From positions 806,001 to 870,000 of the forward strand of contig VOGB01000004.1 of the NCBI GenBank assembly GCA_009493725.1: a stretch of DNA of 64,000 nucleotides, read 5' to 3'. Positions 1-8,525 of the stretch are shown here, one piece after another. How positions within the stretch are numbered: position 1 is the stretch's first letter; every line of letters starts with the position of its first letter. The translations under genes and the position numbers were made by a program. The stretch is from Pseudoramibacter fermentans. Its GTDB lineage: Bacteria > Bacillota > Clostridia > Eubacteriales > Eubacteriaceae. The notes beneath the pieces were generated by a model that had not been told where the DNA came from, made no database searches, and was given only the letters and a program-made list of their open reading frames with translations.

Positions 1-1192
1 AGTCAATAGCCTTATCTGGAAGGAAACGGTCGGTAATGTAGCGGTCTGACAGCGTTGCTGCCGCGACGATCGCATTATCCGAAATTTTAACCCCATGGAA
101 AATTTCGTACCGTTCTTTCAAGCCACGCAGAATCGCGATGGTGTCTTCCACAGTCGGTTCATCGACCATAACCGGTTGAAACCGTCTTTCAAGAGCGGGA
201 TCCTTTTCAATGTATTTTCTGTATTCGTCCAAGGTTGTCGCGCCAATACAATGCAGTTCACCTCTGGCCAGCATCGGCTTGAGCATATTGCCCGCATCCA
301 TGCTGCCGTCGCTCTTCCCAGCGCCGACGATGGTGTGCAGTTCATCGATGAACAAGATAATTTCACCGTTTGAATCCTTCACTTCCTTCAAAACAGCTTT
401 AAATCTTTCTTCAAATTCACCGCGGTATTTAGCCCCTGCGACCAAAGCGCCCATATCCAAAGAAATAATGCGCTTGTTTTTCAGGCCTTCAGGCACGTCG
501 CCTGCGACAATCCGCTGAGCCAGCCCTTCGACAATCGCAGTTTTCCCAACCCCAGGTTCACCAATCAGAACTGGGTTGTTCTTTGTTTTTCTCGACAGAA
601 TTCGAATGGTATGACGTATTTCATTGTCTCTGCCGATTACAGGATCCAGTTTATTGTCAATACAATCCTGAACCAAATCGTGACCATATTGTTTTAAGGC
701 TTCGTAGGTTTCTTCAGGATTATCACTTGTCACATTTTGTCCATTTCTCATTTCACTCACCACCTTTTCAACTGCTGAGCGGTTAATGCCGAATTGATTC
801 AGCATTTCTTTCACATCGTTGTGTTCCGGCAGGCTGAACATACTGAGAAGCAGATGCTCCACAGACACGTACTGGTCTTTCAGATTCTGAGCGATTTGAA
901 AGGATTCATTGAGTACCTGATTCATTTCCGGACTGACATAAATCTGTCCAGGCTGAGAACCCGGTCCCGAAACACTTGGGCGTTTATCGATTTCCCGATC
1001 GATATACTGTTTCATCTCATCGATCGGTTTGCCCAGCCGGCTCATAATTCTCGGAACCAGCCCGCCCTCCTGCGAGAGCAGCGCAGACATCAAATGATCG
1101 GTTTCAATCTGTTGATGCTGATGTTCCGATGCGATCATTTCCGCATTTTTAATGGCTTCCAGCGATTTTTTTGTGAAAGCATTCATGTCCAT
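1..1192 (-). CDS. clpB: ATP-dependent chaperone ClpB (N-terminal part, runs off the left edge)
   Basis: ClpB is a hexameric AAA+ disaggregase that pulls polypeptides out of protein aggregates with DnaK help. About 397 residues are visible: an N-terminal Clp repeat domain (roughly residues 1-145), then the first AAA+ module with Walker A GEPGVGKTA and Walker B ILFIDELH. The string RGLKERYEIFHGV after the first ATPase core is ClpB-like and argues against ClpC or ClpA. The middle coiled coil, second AAA+ module and stop lie beyond position 1. The ATG at 1192 is chosen because AAGGTG lies about 6 nt upstream; a second in-frame ATG at 1186 is less well spaced. No CIRCE or CtsR-like operator is seen in the 67-bp gap upstream. 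Confidence 0.93.
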   Translation of the reverse strand, partial: MDMNAFTKKSLEAIKNAEMIASEHQHQQIETDHLMSALLSQEGGLVPRIMSRLGKPIDEMKQYIDREIDKRPSVSGPGSQPGQIYVSPEMNQVLNESFQIAQNLKDQYVSVEHLLLSMFSLPEHNDVKEMLNQFGINRSAVEKVVSEMRNGQNVTSDNPEETYEALKQYGHDLVQDCIDNKLDPVIGRDNEIRHTIRILSRKTKNNPVLIGEPGVGKTAIVEGLAQRIVAGDVPEGLKNKRIISLDMGALVAGAKYRGEFEERFKAVLKEVKDSNGEIILFIDELHTIVGAGKSDGSMDAGNMLKPMLARGELHCIGATTLDEYRKYIEKDPALERRFQPVMVDEPTVEDTIAILRGLKERYEIFHGVKISDNAIVAAATLSDRYITDRFLPDKAID

Positions 1193-1259
1193 ATTTTTCA
1201 CCTTCTTACTTTACTCTTTCATTTTTCCTTGTGTCACAATCGATCAAACAATAAAACAC

Positions 1260-1892
1260 CTAATTATTAAAGAAATAACGGTAAATCGAGTCCAATCGAT
1301 CGTTGAGGTCGTCTTGCTCTGTACTGTCAAAATAATGATCCATCGCAGAATCAATCATTTTTAGATATCTCGTCAGATAATCCGTCAGATTTTTTTCATC
1401 GCGTTGAATCGATCCTGCATGCTTAAAGGCGCGAACAAACTTGTGATTGGTTTGTTCATTGCCGCTGTCGCAATCCGGCTGCTGATGATTTTGTTCAATC
1501 ACACTGATGCGGTTGAAAAAATCATTGAACAACGCGTTGAGATTTTGATTTTGCGTTCTTGAGCTGATTTTCAGTACAGCGTACTGCCCGTCATTCTCAT
1601 TTTTAAATTCGTACATATAGATGATTTTAGGCCTGTATTTGTACTTCAAGCTCTTACCAAAATAGATGCTATTATTTTGATTGGTGTGATTGACATTGAG
1701 TTCTCCGGCCATATTTTCACTGATTGATTCCAAAACGGAATGAATTTTTTGCTCCGGTGTTTTGATTCCAAGATAACTTGCCAATATATCATTGACCAGC
1801 TGGGAACGATTTGTGCCTTGAGCAAAAGCCAGATCGTCAATCTGCTCGACAATATCATCAAATAATGTCAAGCTGTATAGGCTTTTCTTCAT
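1260..1892 (-). CDS. Hypothetical protein with N-terminal ribbon-helix-helix-like domain
   Basis: I do not recognise this 210-residue protein as a named family. Its first 45 residues (SLYSLTLFDDIVEQIDDLA then TNRSQLVNDILASYLG) have the pattern of a ribbon-helix-helix (CopG/Arc-type) DNA-binding module. The remainder is polar, rich in Asn, Gln and Asp, with several Tyr and no membrane segment or zinc motif. A longer GTG start at 1901 is possible, but that GTG sits inside the ribosome-binding site GAGGTGGGAG, so the ATG at 1892 is preferred. It lies 67 bp upstream of clpB on the same strand. A link to heat-shock control is only inference. Confidence 0.7.
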   Translation of the reverse strand: MKKSLYSLTLFDDIVEQIDDLAFAQGTNRSQLVNDILASYLGIKTPEQKIHSVLESISENMAGELNVNHTNQNNSIYFGKSLKYKYRPKIIYMYEFKNENDGQYAVLKISSRTQNQNLNALFNDFFNRISVIEQNHQQPDCDSGNEQTNHKFVRAFKHAGSIQRDEKNLTDYLTRYLKMIDSAMDHYFDSTEQDDLNDRLDSIYRYFFNN

Positions 1893-1980
1893 ATCTCCCA
1901 CCTCAGGTACAATTATGCTCTCATTTATTTATTTTGTCAATCATTTTATATAAATTTATATACAATTTATTTATTCTTAA

Positions 1981-2017
1981 GAAAAAAGCCGCTCACCCAT
2001 TTTAGGGTGAACGACTT
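1981..2017 (-). terminator. Intrinsic terminator after comEA
   Basis: Arms 1986-1998 and 2005-2017 form a 13-bp stem (two G-U pairs) with a 6-nt loop. On the minus strand it is followed by six Ts. It starts 15 bp beyond the comEA stop. Confidence 0.9.
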
Positions 2018-2031
2018 GATCTTGCTTGATT

Positions 2032-2622
2032 CTATACGACAATCAAATCCTTCAATTGCTCGTACAATTTATCACCTATTCGATTGACATTTTTAATTTC
2101 AGCCGGATCGCTGAATGCACCGTTTTTTTCTCTATAGTCAATGATATTCTGCGCCAAAACTTCTCCAATTCCCGGCAGAGCCATAAGCTGTTCCTTCGTC
2201 GCCGTATTGAGATTGACCTTTGCTTCCGAAGCCGTTCCAGCCGTCTGAACCTGCTGCGTCTGCGACTTCGTCGGGATGTTTAATTTCTGTCCATCTTTTA
2301 GTTTTGATGCCAAATTAACTGCGTCTCCGTTTGCATCGCCGGTCAGTCCTTTTGCCGCATTGACCGCATCAATACCTCTGGCATCCGCTTTTAATTGATA
2401 AACACCCGGCTGATTGACCGCGCCCGTCACGTGAACGTAAATTTTTGAACTGGACGTCTCAGAAGATGTCTCCTGCTCTGACTGCGCGGTAGATTTAGAC
2501 AACAGCAGTTCATTTTTCTGATAAGACCTGACACCGTAAACCGCAACCAACAACCCGATGACGACAACACCAATCAGGATTTTAATCCTGTGCCGCTTTT
2601 GACGTTTCAAACGCGCATCCAT
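2032..2622 (-). CDS. comEA: Competence protein ComEA (SLBB plus helix-hairpin-helix)
   Basis: ComEA is a membrane-anchored DNA receptor that hands double-stranded DNA to the ComEC channel during natural transformation. The 196-residue protein has a basic N-terminus and one transmembrane helix (about residues 14-32), a Ser/Thr/Glu-rich linker, an SLBB-type region (YVHVTGAVNQPGVY, about 62-115), and a C-terminal tandem helix-hairpin-helix (VNLNTATKEQLMALPGIG, then the second HhH to residue 196). Length and order fit the family. GGAG lies a few nt upstream of the ATG. It follows the TetR gene by 15 bp and may be co-transcribed with it. comEC and comEB are not in the window. Confidence 0.93.
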   Translation of the reverse strand: MDARLKRQKRHRIKILIGVVVIGLLVAVYGVRSYQKNELLLSKSTAQSEQETSSETSSSKIYVHVTGAVNQPGVYQLKADARGIDAVNAAKGLTGDANGDAVNLASKLKDGQKLNIPTKSQTQQVQTAGTASEAKVNLNTATKEQLMALPGIGEVLAQNIIDYREKNGAFSDPAEIKNVNRIGDKLYEQLKDLIVV

Positions 2623-2637
2623 GGCTGATCTCCTAAA

Positions 2638-3213
2638 TTAATTGTTTTTTAATTGCTCAAGCCAGCGTGTAAATTGTTCCTGCACTTCATTCTGTGTCAA
2701 ACCGATGACCGAAACGTTGTGATGAAGACTCTCCAGAAAATATACGAATTGATTGGCCCAAAAAGCCGAATCAACCTGTTTGATCTCTTTCTTTTCACCG
2801 CCGTACACCAAAACCTGTTCAATTGTTTGGATTAAACGGTCAATCTGCTTTCGTTTAACCGCTCTCTTTTCAGGATGGGTTTTGAAAAACAAATTGTAGC
2901 GATCCATCATGTTAGGCTTCGAATCCCAAATTGCTTTTTGATAAACGCTGAAAATTTCTTTTATGATCTCGACAGCCGAACGCTGCTCCCACATCGAAAT
3001 CGATACGGCGTCTAAAAGCGCATGGGAATCGCGTTCAAAAAGCGTTAGGAAGATTTCTGATGGTGACGCAAAATAGCGGTAAATCCCGCCGTGACTGATG
3101 CCACACGCGTCGATAATCGCCGTCATCGTCACCTGATCAAAATCGCGACTTAAAAATATTTTTCTTGCCTGTTCTAAAATTAAATCTCTCTTCTTTTCAG
3201 CTTTTCGGCCCAA
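2638..3213 (-). CDS. TetR family transcriptional regulator
   Basis: A 191-residue one-component regulator. Residues 10-56 form the TetR helix-turn-helix (ILEQARKIFLSRDF, then ISHGGIYRYFASPSEIF, where G-x-Y-x-Y-F is the typical recognition-helix end). The rest is a helical ligand-binding domain without family-specific features, so the ligand is unknown. The start is TTG at 3213, with GAGG about 9 nt upstream. A well-formed promoter lies just upstream at 3247-3275. The gene is followed closely by comEA, so it could influence competence; that is inference from proximity. Confidence 0.88.
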   Translation of the reverse strand: MGRKAEKKRDLILEQARKIFLSRDFDQVTMTAIIDACGISHGGIYRYFASPSEIFLTLFERDSHALLDAVSISMWEQRSAVEIIKEIFSVYQKAIWDSKPNMMDRYNLFFKTHPEKRAVKRKQIDRLIQTIEQVLVYGGEKKEIKQVDSAFWANQFVYFLESLHHNVSVIGLTQNEVQEQFTRWLEQLKNN

Positions 3214-3246
3214 CGCTTAAACCTCTTCAATGTGATAATTATAGTC

Positions 3247-3275
3247 ATTATACAGGAATTTTTGAAAACGTTCAA
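3247..3275 (-). promoter_or_regulatory. Sigma-A-type promoter of the TetR-comEA unit
   Basis: On the minus strand TTGAAC (3275-3270) and TATAAT (3252-3247) are separated by 17 nt. Just downstream, ATAAT and ATTAT half-sites overlap the likely start of transcription, a plausible TetR autoregulation site. Confidence 0.7.
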
Positions 3276-3291
3276 ATAATTATATATTGAT

Positions 3292-4464
3292 TTACAGTCG
3301 GATCTTTTCAGCTTGATCCACAGCCTCTTGAATCATACGTTCCGCATCATCCATCATACCGGCCTCACCTGCAGCAATCTTCTTTAAATTTGGATGGGTT
3401 TCCGGATGCTTTGGCACGAAAATTGTACAGCAGTCTTCATAGGGCAGAATGGACGTTTCAAAAGTGCCGATATCCTGTGCGATTTCAACAATTTCCTGTT
3501 TGTCCATGCCGATTAAAGGTCTGAGAACTTCCATGTCAACCACACTGCCTGTCGCGGACAAACTTTCCTGAGTCTGGCTCGCCACCTGCCCAAGACTTTC
3601 GCCGGTGATCAGCGACAACGATCCCGTTTGTTTCGCGATCTTTTCAGCGATGCGCATCATGAACCGACGGATAATCAAGGTTGTCTGCCGTTCCGGACAA
3701 ATTTGAACGATTTTGGTCTGGATATCCGTAAAGGGCACCACGTACAAATCGAAGTGCCCTGTGTAACGTGTCATAATCCGACCAAGCTCAACAACCTTTT
3801 CTTTCGCACGATCCGATGTGAACGGAAAACTGTGAAAATACACAGCCGTCAGCTTGACGCCGCGCTTCGCCATCATATAACCCGCTACAGGACTGTCAAT
3901 CCCACCGGATAAGAGCAGTGTCGCCTGCCCAGAACAGCCGACTGGAAGGCCGCCGCGTCCTTTGACAAATTCCGAATAAATGTATGCCGACTCGCGCACT
4001 TCGACCCAAATTTCGCGGTCTGCGCCTTTCATTTTGACTTTTTTCCCTTGGCCATCATAATGTTTGAGGACCACGCCGCCTAAATGCCGTCCAATTTCAG
4101 GGGATGTCATCGGAAAACGCTTGTCCGAACGTTTGACACATACTTTAAAGCTGTCAAAGGGCGCGCGGTCCGCTTCTTCTAAAACAACCGGTTCGATTTG
4201 GTCCATCTGGCTTGCGACAACAGTCGCCGGGCTCAGTGAGACGACGCCGAATACACGGCTGACCGCTTCTACACCCTGATCTAATTCGTCGTCGCTGATA
4301 TGTACGATAATGCGGCCCTGAATTTTCTTCACTTCCGCGCTGTCTAAATGGCTGAGCGCGCCTCGGATATTTTTGACCAACAAATCAATAAAAGTGTGGC
4401 GGTTTAGCCCTTTTAAAGCGATCTCGCCGTACCGTACAAGAATAACGTGTTCTCTGTTTTCCAT
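3292..4464 (-). CDS. thiI: tRNA 4-thiouridine synthase / thiazole sulfur transferase ThiI
   Basis: ThiI adenylates and thiolates U8 of tRNA, taking sulfur from a cysteine desulfurase. From the chosen start the protein is about 390 residues: an N-terminal ferredoxin-like plus THUMP region (to about residue 165) and a PP-loop ATPase domain with SGGIDSPVAGYM. There is no C-terminal rhodanese domain, as in many Firmicutes. The open frame extends upstream to 4533 into the desulfurase gene, but the ATG at 4464 has AAAGGA 6 nt upstream and the family-typical start VRYGEIALKG follows. It partners the adjacent desulfurase, whose stop overlaps this ribosome-binding site, so the two are almost certainly co-transcribed. 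Confidence 0.94.
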   Translation of the reverse strand: MENREHVILVRYGEIALKGLNRHTFIDLLVKNIRGALSHLDSAEVKKIQGRIIVHISDDELDQGVEAVSRVFGVVSLSPATVVASQMDQIEPVVLEEADRAPFDSFKVCVKRSDKRFPMTSPEIGRHLGGVVLKHYDGQGKKVKMKGADREIWVEVRESAYIYSEFVKGRGGLPVGCSGQATLLLSGGIDSPVAGYMMAKRGVKLTAVYFHSFPFTSDRAKEKVVELGRIMTRYTGHFDLYVVPFTDIQTKIVQICPERQTTLIIRRFMMRIAEKIAKQTGSLSLITGESLGQVASQTQESLSATGSVVDMEVLRPLIGMDKQEIVEIAQDIGTFETSILPYEDCCTIFVPKHPETHPNLKKIAAGEAGMMDDAERMIQEAVDQAEKIRL

Positions 4465-4474
4465 CATTGTTCCT

Positions 4475-5659
4475 TTACTTAATAAATTTTGCGAATTTTC
4501 TGAGTTTCTGCGCTTCTCCGACGATGACATCAACGCCCCGTTTCACTTCATCAAAAGTCGTCAATGCCGAGAAAGAAATCCGAATCGTGCCTTCTGTATA
4601 ACTCGGGGACAACCCGATGGCTTTTTGAACCTGGTGTTTTTCTTTTTTGTGCGTCGAACAGGCTGAGCCTGTTGAAATATAAACCCCCTGTGCTTCACAA
4701 GCGTGGAGGAGGACCTCGCCTCTTACCCCGTCAATGGCGGCACTCATCACCGCTGGACTGCGTCTTTCTTCATCCTCAGGGCCGAGAATTTTAACGTGTT
4801 CTAAGGCCTCTGTCAGTGTGTCAGCAACATAGCTCCGATACTGACAAAGCCTTTCGATCACCTCGGGCGATTCCCAGAACTTAACTGCTTCGTCAAATCC
4901 GACAATGCCCTGAACATTTTCCGTCCCGCTGCGCAGGCCGTGTTCTTGCCCACCGCCGAAAATCAACGGTTTAATCGGCCATCCTTCTCTCAAATAAACC
5001 GCGCCGATTCCCTTTGGCCCGTTGATTTTATGACCGCACAGCGTCACGCCGTCAAGCTTTGCCTTTTCAACGTCGATTGGGCATTTCATAAAACCTTGTA
5101 CAAAATCAGAATGGAAGAAGCAGTTCGGATTTTGATCCTTGATGATTTTGCCAAATGTCTCTAAGGGTTGGAAAGTCCCCAGTTCATTGTTGACGCCCAT
5201 GATCGAAACGAGCAGCGTGTGCGCGTCAACCGCTTGGGCCAAATCCTTAGGGTCGACAAAACCTTCTTCATCCACAGGAAGCCAAATCACTTTCACCCCG
5301 CGTTTTTCGTAGTCTAAAAAGACTTCTCTCACAGCTGGATGTTCGATCGCAGTGGTCACGATCGTTCCACTTTCTAAAAGAGCTGGCCGTTTTCTGTCTA
5401 AGATGCCGCGAATCAACAGGTTATCGCCTTCGCTGCCGCCTGATGTGTATATAATCTGGCGTTCTGCGTCTCCCTTCCCGTGAATCGCAGCCATTAAATG
5501 GGCCTTGCAGCCCTGTATCACTTTTTCTTCGGTCAGTCCTGGTTTATACATCGCCGACGGATTAAAATAATCTTCCTGAAAGCTTTTCATCATCCGTTCG
5601 ACGACCTGCGGCGCGGACTTCGTCGTCGCCGCATTATCTAAATAACATATCTGATTCAT
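4475..5659 (-). CDS. Cysteine desulfurase (NifS/IscS-like, ThiI partner)
   Basis: A PLP-dependent enzyme of 394 residues that converts cysteine to alanine and a protein persulfide. The PLP lysine sits in CGHKINGPKG and the catalytic cysteine in the loop STGSACS. The opening YLDNAATTK and the substrate motif RSGTENVQG are typical of class V aminotransferase-fold desulfurases. Placement directly before thiI, with the stop inside the thiI ribosome-binding site, matches the NifZ/ThiI pairing of Gram-positive bacteria dedicated to tRNA thiolation rather than to Fe-S cluster assembly; the assignment to that subgroup is by context. Confidence 0.93.
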   Translation of the reverse strand: MNQICYLDNAATTKSAPQVVERMMKSFQEDYFNPSAMYKPGLTEEKVIQGCKAHLMAAIHGKGDAERQIIYTSGGSEGDNLLIRGILDRKRPALLESGTIVTTAIEHPAVREVFLDYEKRGVKVIWLPVDEEGFVDPKDLAQAVDAHTLLVSIMGVNNELGTFQPLETFGKIIKDQNPNCFFHSDFVQGFMKCPIDVEKAKLDGVTLCGHKINGPKGIGAVYLREGWPIKPLIFGGGQEHGLRSGTENVQGIVGFDEAVKFWESPEVIERLCQYRSYVADTLTEALEHVKILGPEDEERRSPAVMSAAIDGVRGEVLLHACEAQGVYISTGSACSTHKKEKHQVQKAIGLSPSYTEGTIRISFSALTTFDEVKRGVDVIVGEAQKLRKFAKFIK

Positions 5660-5701
5660 TCAATTCTCCTAAGCTTTCTTGCGTTCTCTCTATCTTATTA
5701 C

Positions 5702-5738
5702 AAAAAAAAAGAGCCGTCAATTGTACAATTGACAGCTC
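5702..5738 (-). terminator. Intrinsic terminator after the rnf operon
   Basis: Arms 5711-5723 and 5726-5738 pair over 12 of 13 positions around a palindromic CAATTG core. On the minus strand a run of nine Ts follows (5702-5710). It lies 12 bp past the rnfB stop and separates rnf from the desulfurase gene. Confidence 0.9.
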
Positions 5739-5749
5739 TTTTGTCTGCT

Positions 5750-6619
5750 TTAGGCTTCAGCCGGTTTTTGTTTCGGCTGAGGTTTTTTAACAGGTTTTAA
5801 TCCTTTGCGCGGTGCGACCTTCCGGCCTTCTTTAATCAAAGCGTGGGTCGGACATTTCTTGACGCAGGCGCCGCAATTTGAGCATTTTGAATAATCGATC
5901 ACGGCTAAATTGTTCTGAACGTGAATGGCGTCGAACATGCAGGTTCTTTCACACATGCCACAGCCAATACAGCCGACTTCACAATTGGCGCGAACCAGTT
6001 TTCCCTTTTCTTTCGACTGGCAGTCGACGTGAACAATTTGATCTTTTGGAATCAGCGTCATGACATTTTTGGGACAGATGTCGACACATTTTCCGCAAGC
6101 GACGCAGTTTTCAATATTGACATTCGGGATCATTTTATCCGTCATGTGCAGGGCATCGAATTCGCAGACAGATACGCAGGAGCCTAAGCCGATACAGCCA
6201 AAACGGCAGCCCTTTGGCCCGCCATTTGCGACGACAGCTTCGTTGCAGTCTTTCAATCCGTAGTATTCTGTCTGTCTCGGCGCCTTATCGCAGTCGCCGC
6301 CGCAGAGCACCTGTGCCACGTTAGGCATCGCGTCAGTGACCGCTTCTCCCATGATGGCACCGACTTTTTCAGCAACCGCCGCGCCACCGACAGGGCACGC
6401 GTTAACCGGCGCTTCGCCTTTGACAATAGCTGCCGCACATCCGTCACAGCCTGGATAGCCGCAGCCGCCGCAGTTTGCGCCAGGCAATACGGCACGAACC
6501 TGAGGAATGCGTTCGTCTTCTTTAACTGCTAATTTTTGGGACGCAATGGCCAGTGCAACGCCGATAATCAGCCCGATTACGCCTAATATTATAACTGGAA
6601 CAAGAATTTGACTTGCCAT
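5750..6619 (-). CDS. rnfB: Rnf complex subunit RnfB (polyferredoxin)
   Basis: RnfB is the likely entry point for electrons from reduced ferredoxin into the membrane-bound Rnf complex. The 289-residue protein begins with one transmembrane helix (about 6-27), followed by the four-cysteine cluster of the RnfB family (CGGCGYPGCDGC, about 50-61). Further cysteines follow, then ferredoxin-type CxxCxxCxxxCP pairs (CVACGKCVDICP, CIGCGMCERTC, CSNCGACVKKCP), so up to six Fe-S clusters are possible. The C-terminus is a basic, Pro-Lys-rich tail. It is the last gene of the operon. Confidence 0.97.
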   Translation of the reverse strand: MASQILVPVIILGVIGLIIGVALAIASQKLAVKEDERIPQVRAVLPGANCGGCGYPGCDGCAAAIVKGEAPVNACPVGGAAVAEKVGAIMGEAVTDAMPNVAQVLCGGDCDKAPRQTEYYGLKDCNEAVVANGGPKGCRFGCIGLGSCVSVCEFDALHMTDKMIPNVNIENCVACGKCVDICPKNVMTLIPKDQIVHVDCQSKEKGKLVRANCEVGCIGCGMCERTCMFDAIHVQNNLAVIDYSKCSNCGACVKKCPTHALIKEGRKVAPRKGLKPVKKPQPKQKPAEA

Positions 6620-6641
6620 TTATCTTCCTCCTTCTTTCTCT

Positions 6642-7214
6642 TTATAGCATACCAGAAAATCCGAGGAACGAGATGGCCATCAAGCTCGCTGTGATCATCG
6701 TAATTGGAAATCCCTGAAGTGCTTCCGGGACGTCTGAGACTTCAGCTCTTTCACGAATGGCCGCCATCAAAACGATGGCCAGCGTATACCCAATACCGCC
6801 AGCAGCGCCGCTGACGACTGATTCGATAAAATTGTAGTTGTTCTGGATGTTCAGTGTACAAGCACCCAAAACCGCACAGTTTGTGGTAATCAGCGGCAGG
6901 TAAATCCCCAGCGCCTGATACAAAGACATACTCGTCTTTTTGATGAACATTTCGACCAGCTGAACCAAAGCCGCAATGACTAAGATGAACGCGATCGTCT
7001 GCAGATATTCCAGTCCTAATTTAGATAAAATACCGTACTGAATGACATAAGTAATTGCCGAAGCCAGTGTCATAACGAAGATAACGGCAATGCCCATTCC
7101 GATGGAAGTATCAACCTTTTTTGAAACCCCTAAGAATGAACAAATCCCTAAAAATCTCGACAAAAGAAAGTTATTGACGAATACGCCGGCAATTAAAATT
7201 GTAAAAATTTGCAT
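6642..7214 (-). CDS. rnfA: Rnf complex integral membrane subunit RnfA
   Basis: A 190-residue protein with about six transmembrane helices, homologous to NqrE. With RnfE it forms the inverted membrane pair thought to carry a cluster across the bilayer. Family strings VNNFLLSRFLGICSF near the N-terminus and ITTNCAVLGACTL mid-protein are present, both with the conserved cysteines expected to hold an intramembrane [2Fe-2S] centre. It lies between rnfE and rnfB with short gaps. Confidence 0.97.
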   Translation of the reverse strand: MQIFTILIAGVFVNNFLLSRFLGICSFLGVSKKVDTSIGMGIAVIFVMTLASAITYVIQYGILSKLGLEYLQTIAFILVIAALVQLVEMFIKKTSMSLYQALGIYLPLITTNCAVLGACTLNIQNNYNFIESVVSGAAGGIGYTLAIVLMAAIRERAEVSDVPEALQGFPITMITASLMAISFLGFSGML

Positions 7215-7241
7215 AATGAATGCTCCTTCTCTTTGCTACGC

Positions 7242-7895
7242 TTATTCTGCAACAACTTCTTCGCTGGCTGCTACTTTTTCAGCAGCAGCTTTAGCTTTAG
7301 CTCTTTTACGGCTAATGCCGACCTGATTGAGAATCGCCATTAAAGTCCCGTAAGTCAGGAAAGCCCCTGGAGCCAAGATAAAGATTAATGCTGGCTGATA
7401 GCCTGCTGGCATCAGGTGAATGCCAAAGATTGAACCAGCCCCGATTAATTCGCGGACCGCTGCAATAAAGGTATCAGCGAGTGTAAATCCGACACCCATC
7501 CCGGCGCCGTCCAGAATAGAATCGATCGGGCCATGAGAATAAGCAAATCCTTCAGCACGCCCCATGATGATACAGTTAACAACGATCAATGGAATGAAAA
7601 TGCCGAGCGTATCGTACATCGCAGGCATAAATGCGTGCATCACCATATCAACGATCGTAACAAAAGATGCAATGATGACGACAAAAGCCGGGATTCGCAC
7701 ATTATCTGGAATCACATTGCGCAGTAACGAGATAACAAGATTCGAGCAGATCAAAACGAAAGTTGTCGCAGCCCCCATCGCAATCCCATTCATCGCGGCC
7801 GTTGTAATGGCCAGCGTCGGACAGGTTCCCAGAACTAAACGAAAAATCGGGTTTTCATCGAGGATACCGTTTGTAAAATATTTAATTTTTTTCAT
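7242..7895 (-). CDS. rnfE: Rnf complex integral membrane subunit RnfE
   Basis: A 217-residue, six-helix membrane protein homologous to NqrD. The motifs LGTCPTLAITTAA and IVVNCIIMGRAEGFA contain the cysteines that mirror those of RnfA. The C-terminus carries an extra Ala/Lys/Glu-rich stretch. Its start codon overlaps the rnfG stop by one base, indicating translational coupling. Confidence 0.97.
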   Translation of the reverse strand: MKKIKYFTNGILDENPIFRLVLGTCPTLAITTAAMNGIAMGAATTFVLICSNLVISLLRNVIPDNVRIPAFVVIIASFVTIVDMVMHAFMPAMYDTLGIFIPLIVVNCIIMGRAEGFAYSHGPIDSILDGAGMGVGFTLADTFIAAVRELIGAGSIFGIHLMPAGYQPALIFILAPGAFLTYGTLMAILNQVGISRKRAKAKAAAEKVAASEEVVAE

Positions 7896-8512
7896 TATTT
7901 GGCCTCCTGAGAAAGAACTTTATACACTTGATCGGATGTATTTAACCCAAGTGTAACCGCTCTGGATGTGATGGTTGCACCTGCAAGCGCTTCGATCTGA
8001 TTATCCGAATTTTTGCTTCCGTGTTTTACAACCGTATAAGTGGTATCTGCGGACAAGCCTTTAAACTGCTTCTGGAAACTCGGTTCTGTACATCTAGCCC
8101 CGAGGCCAGCGGTTTCCGAGTTTGAAATAACTGTAATCCCAGTCGTCTTTCCAGATGTATTAAAGCCGAAGAGCAGTTCCACTTCTCCGCCATATCCCTT
8201 TGGTGAGACCTTGACGGTATATCCAATCAGCTTGCCGTTTTTGTAGCCTTTGTAGGCTTCGTTGACAATGCCCGCGTTGGATTTTGCTGCCTTTTTCGCA
8301 ATCGACTTAATGTCTTTGACTTCCGTAAATTTGTCCGCGTCCTTTAATACTTTCTGACGCGCTTCAATATTAGTCTGTTCTACCTGTTTCGCAATTCTCG
8401 ATTTTGTCACCGCGTTGGTCATGCCGAGCAATGCTGCCGCAACTGCAGAAATAATCAAAAGGACTAAAGCGACGTGAACAACGTGTTTTACATCTATTTT
8501 ATCTTTTTCCAT
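7895..8512 (-). CDS. rnfG: Rnf complex FMN-binding subunit RnfG
   Basis: RnfG is an extracytoplasmic subunit holding a covalently bound FMN. The 205-residue protein has one N-terminal transmembrane helix (about 13-32), and the rest lies outside the membrane. The FMN-attachment region is ALAGATITSRAV near the C-terminus, where a Thr in the GATxT motif is the expected flavinylation site. The upstream TAGLGARC string is also family-typical. A flavin transferase (ApbE) is needed but is not in the window. Confidence 0.95.
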   Translation of the reverse strand: MEKDKIDVKHVVHVALVLLIISAVAAALLGMTNAVTKSRIAKQVEQTNIEARQKVLKDADKFTEVKDIKSIAKKAAKSNAGIVNEAYKGYKNGKLIGYTVKVSPKGYGGEVELLFGFNTSGKTTGITVISNSETAGLGARCTEPSFQKQFKGLSADTTYTVVKHGSKNSDNQIEALAGATITSRAVTLGLNTSDQVYKVLSQEAK

Positions 8513-8525
8513 GACTCACACCTTC

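Noticed and set aside
1..1192. Assignment as ClpC or ClpA
   Set aside because: The sequence after the first Walker B (RGLKERYEIFHGV region) and the N-terminal domain match ClpB better; no UVR or ClpS-type context is seen.
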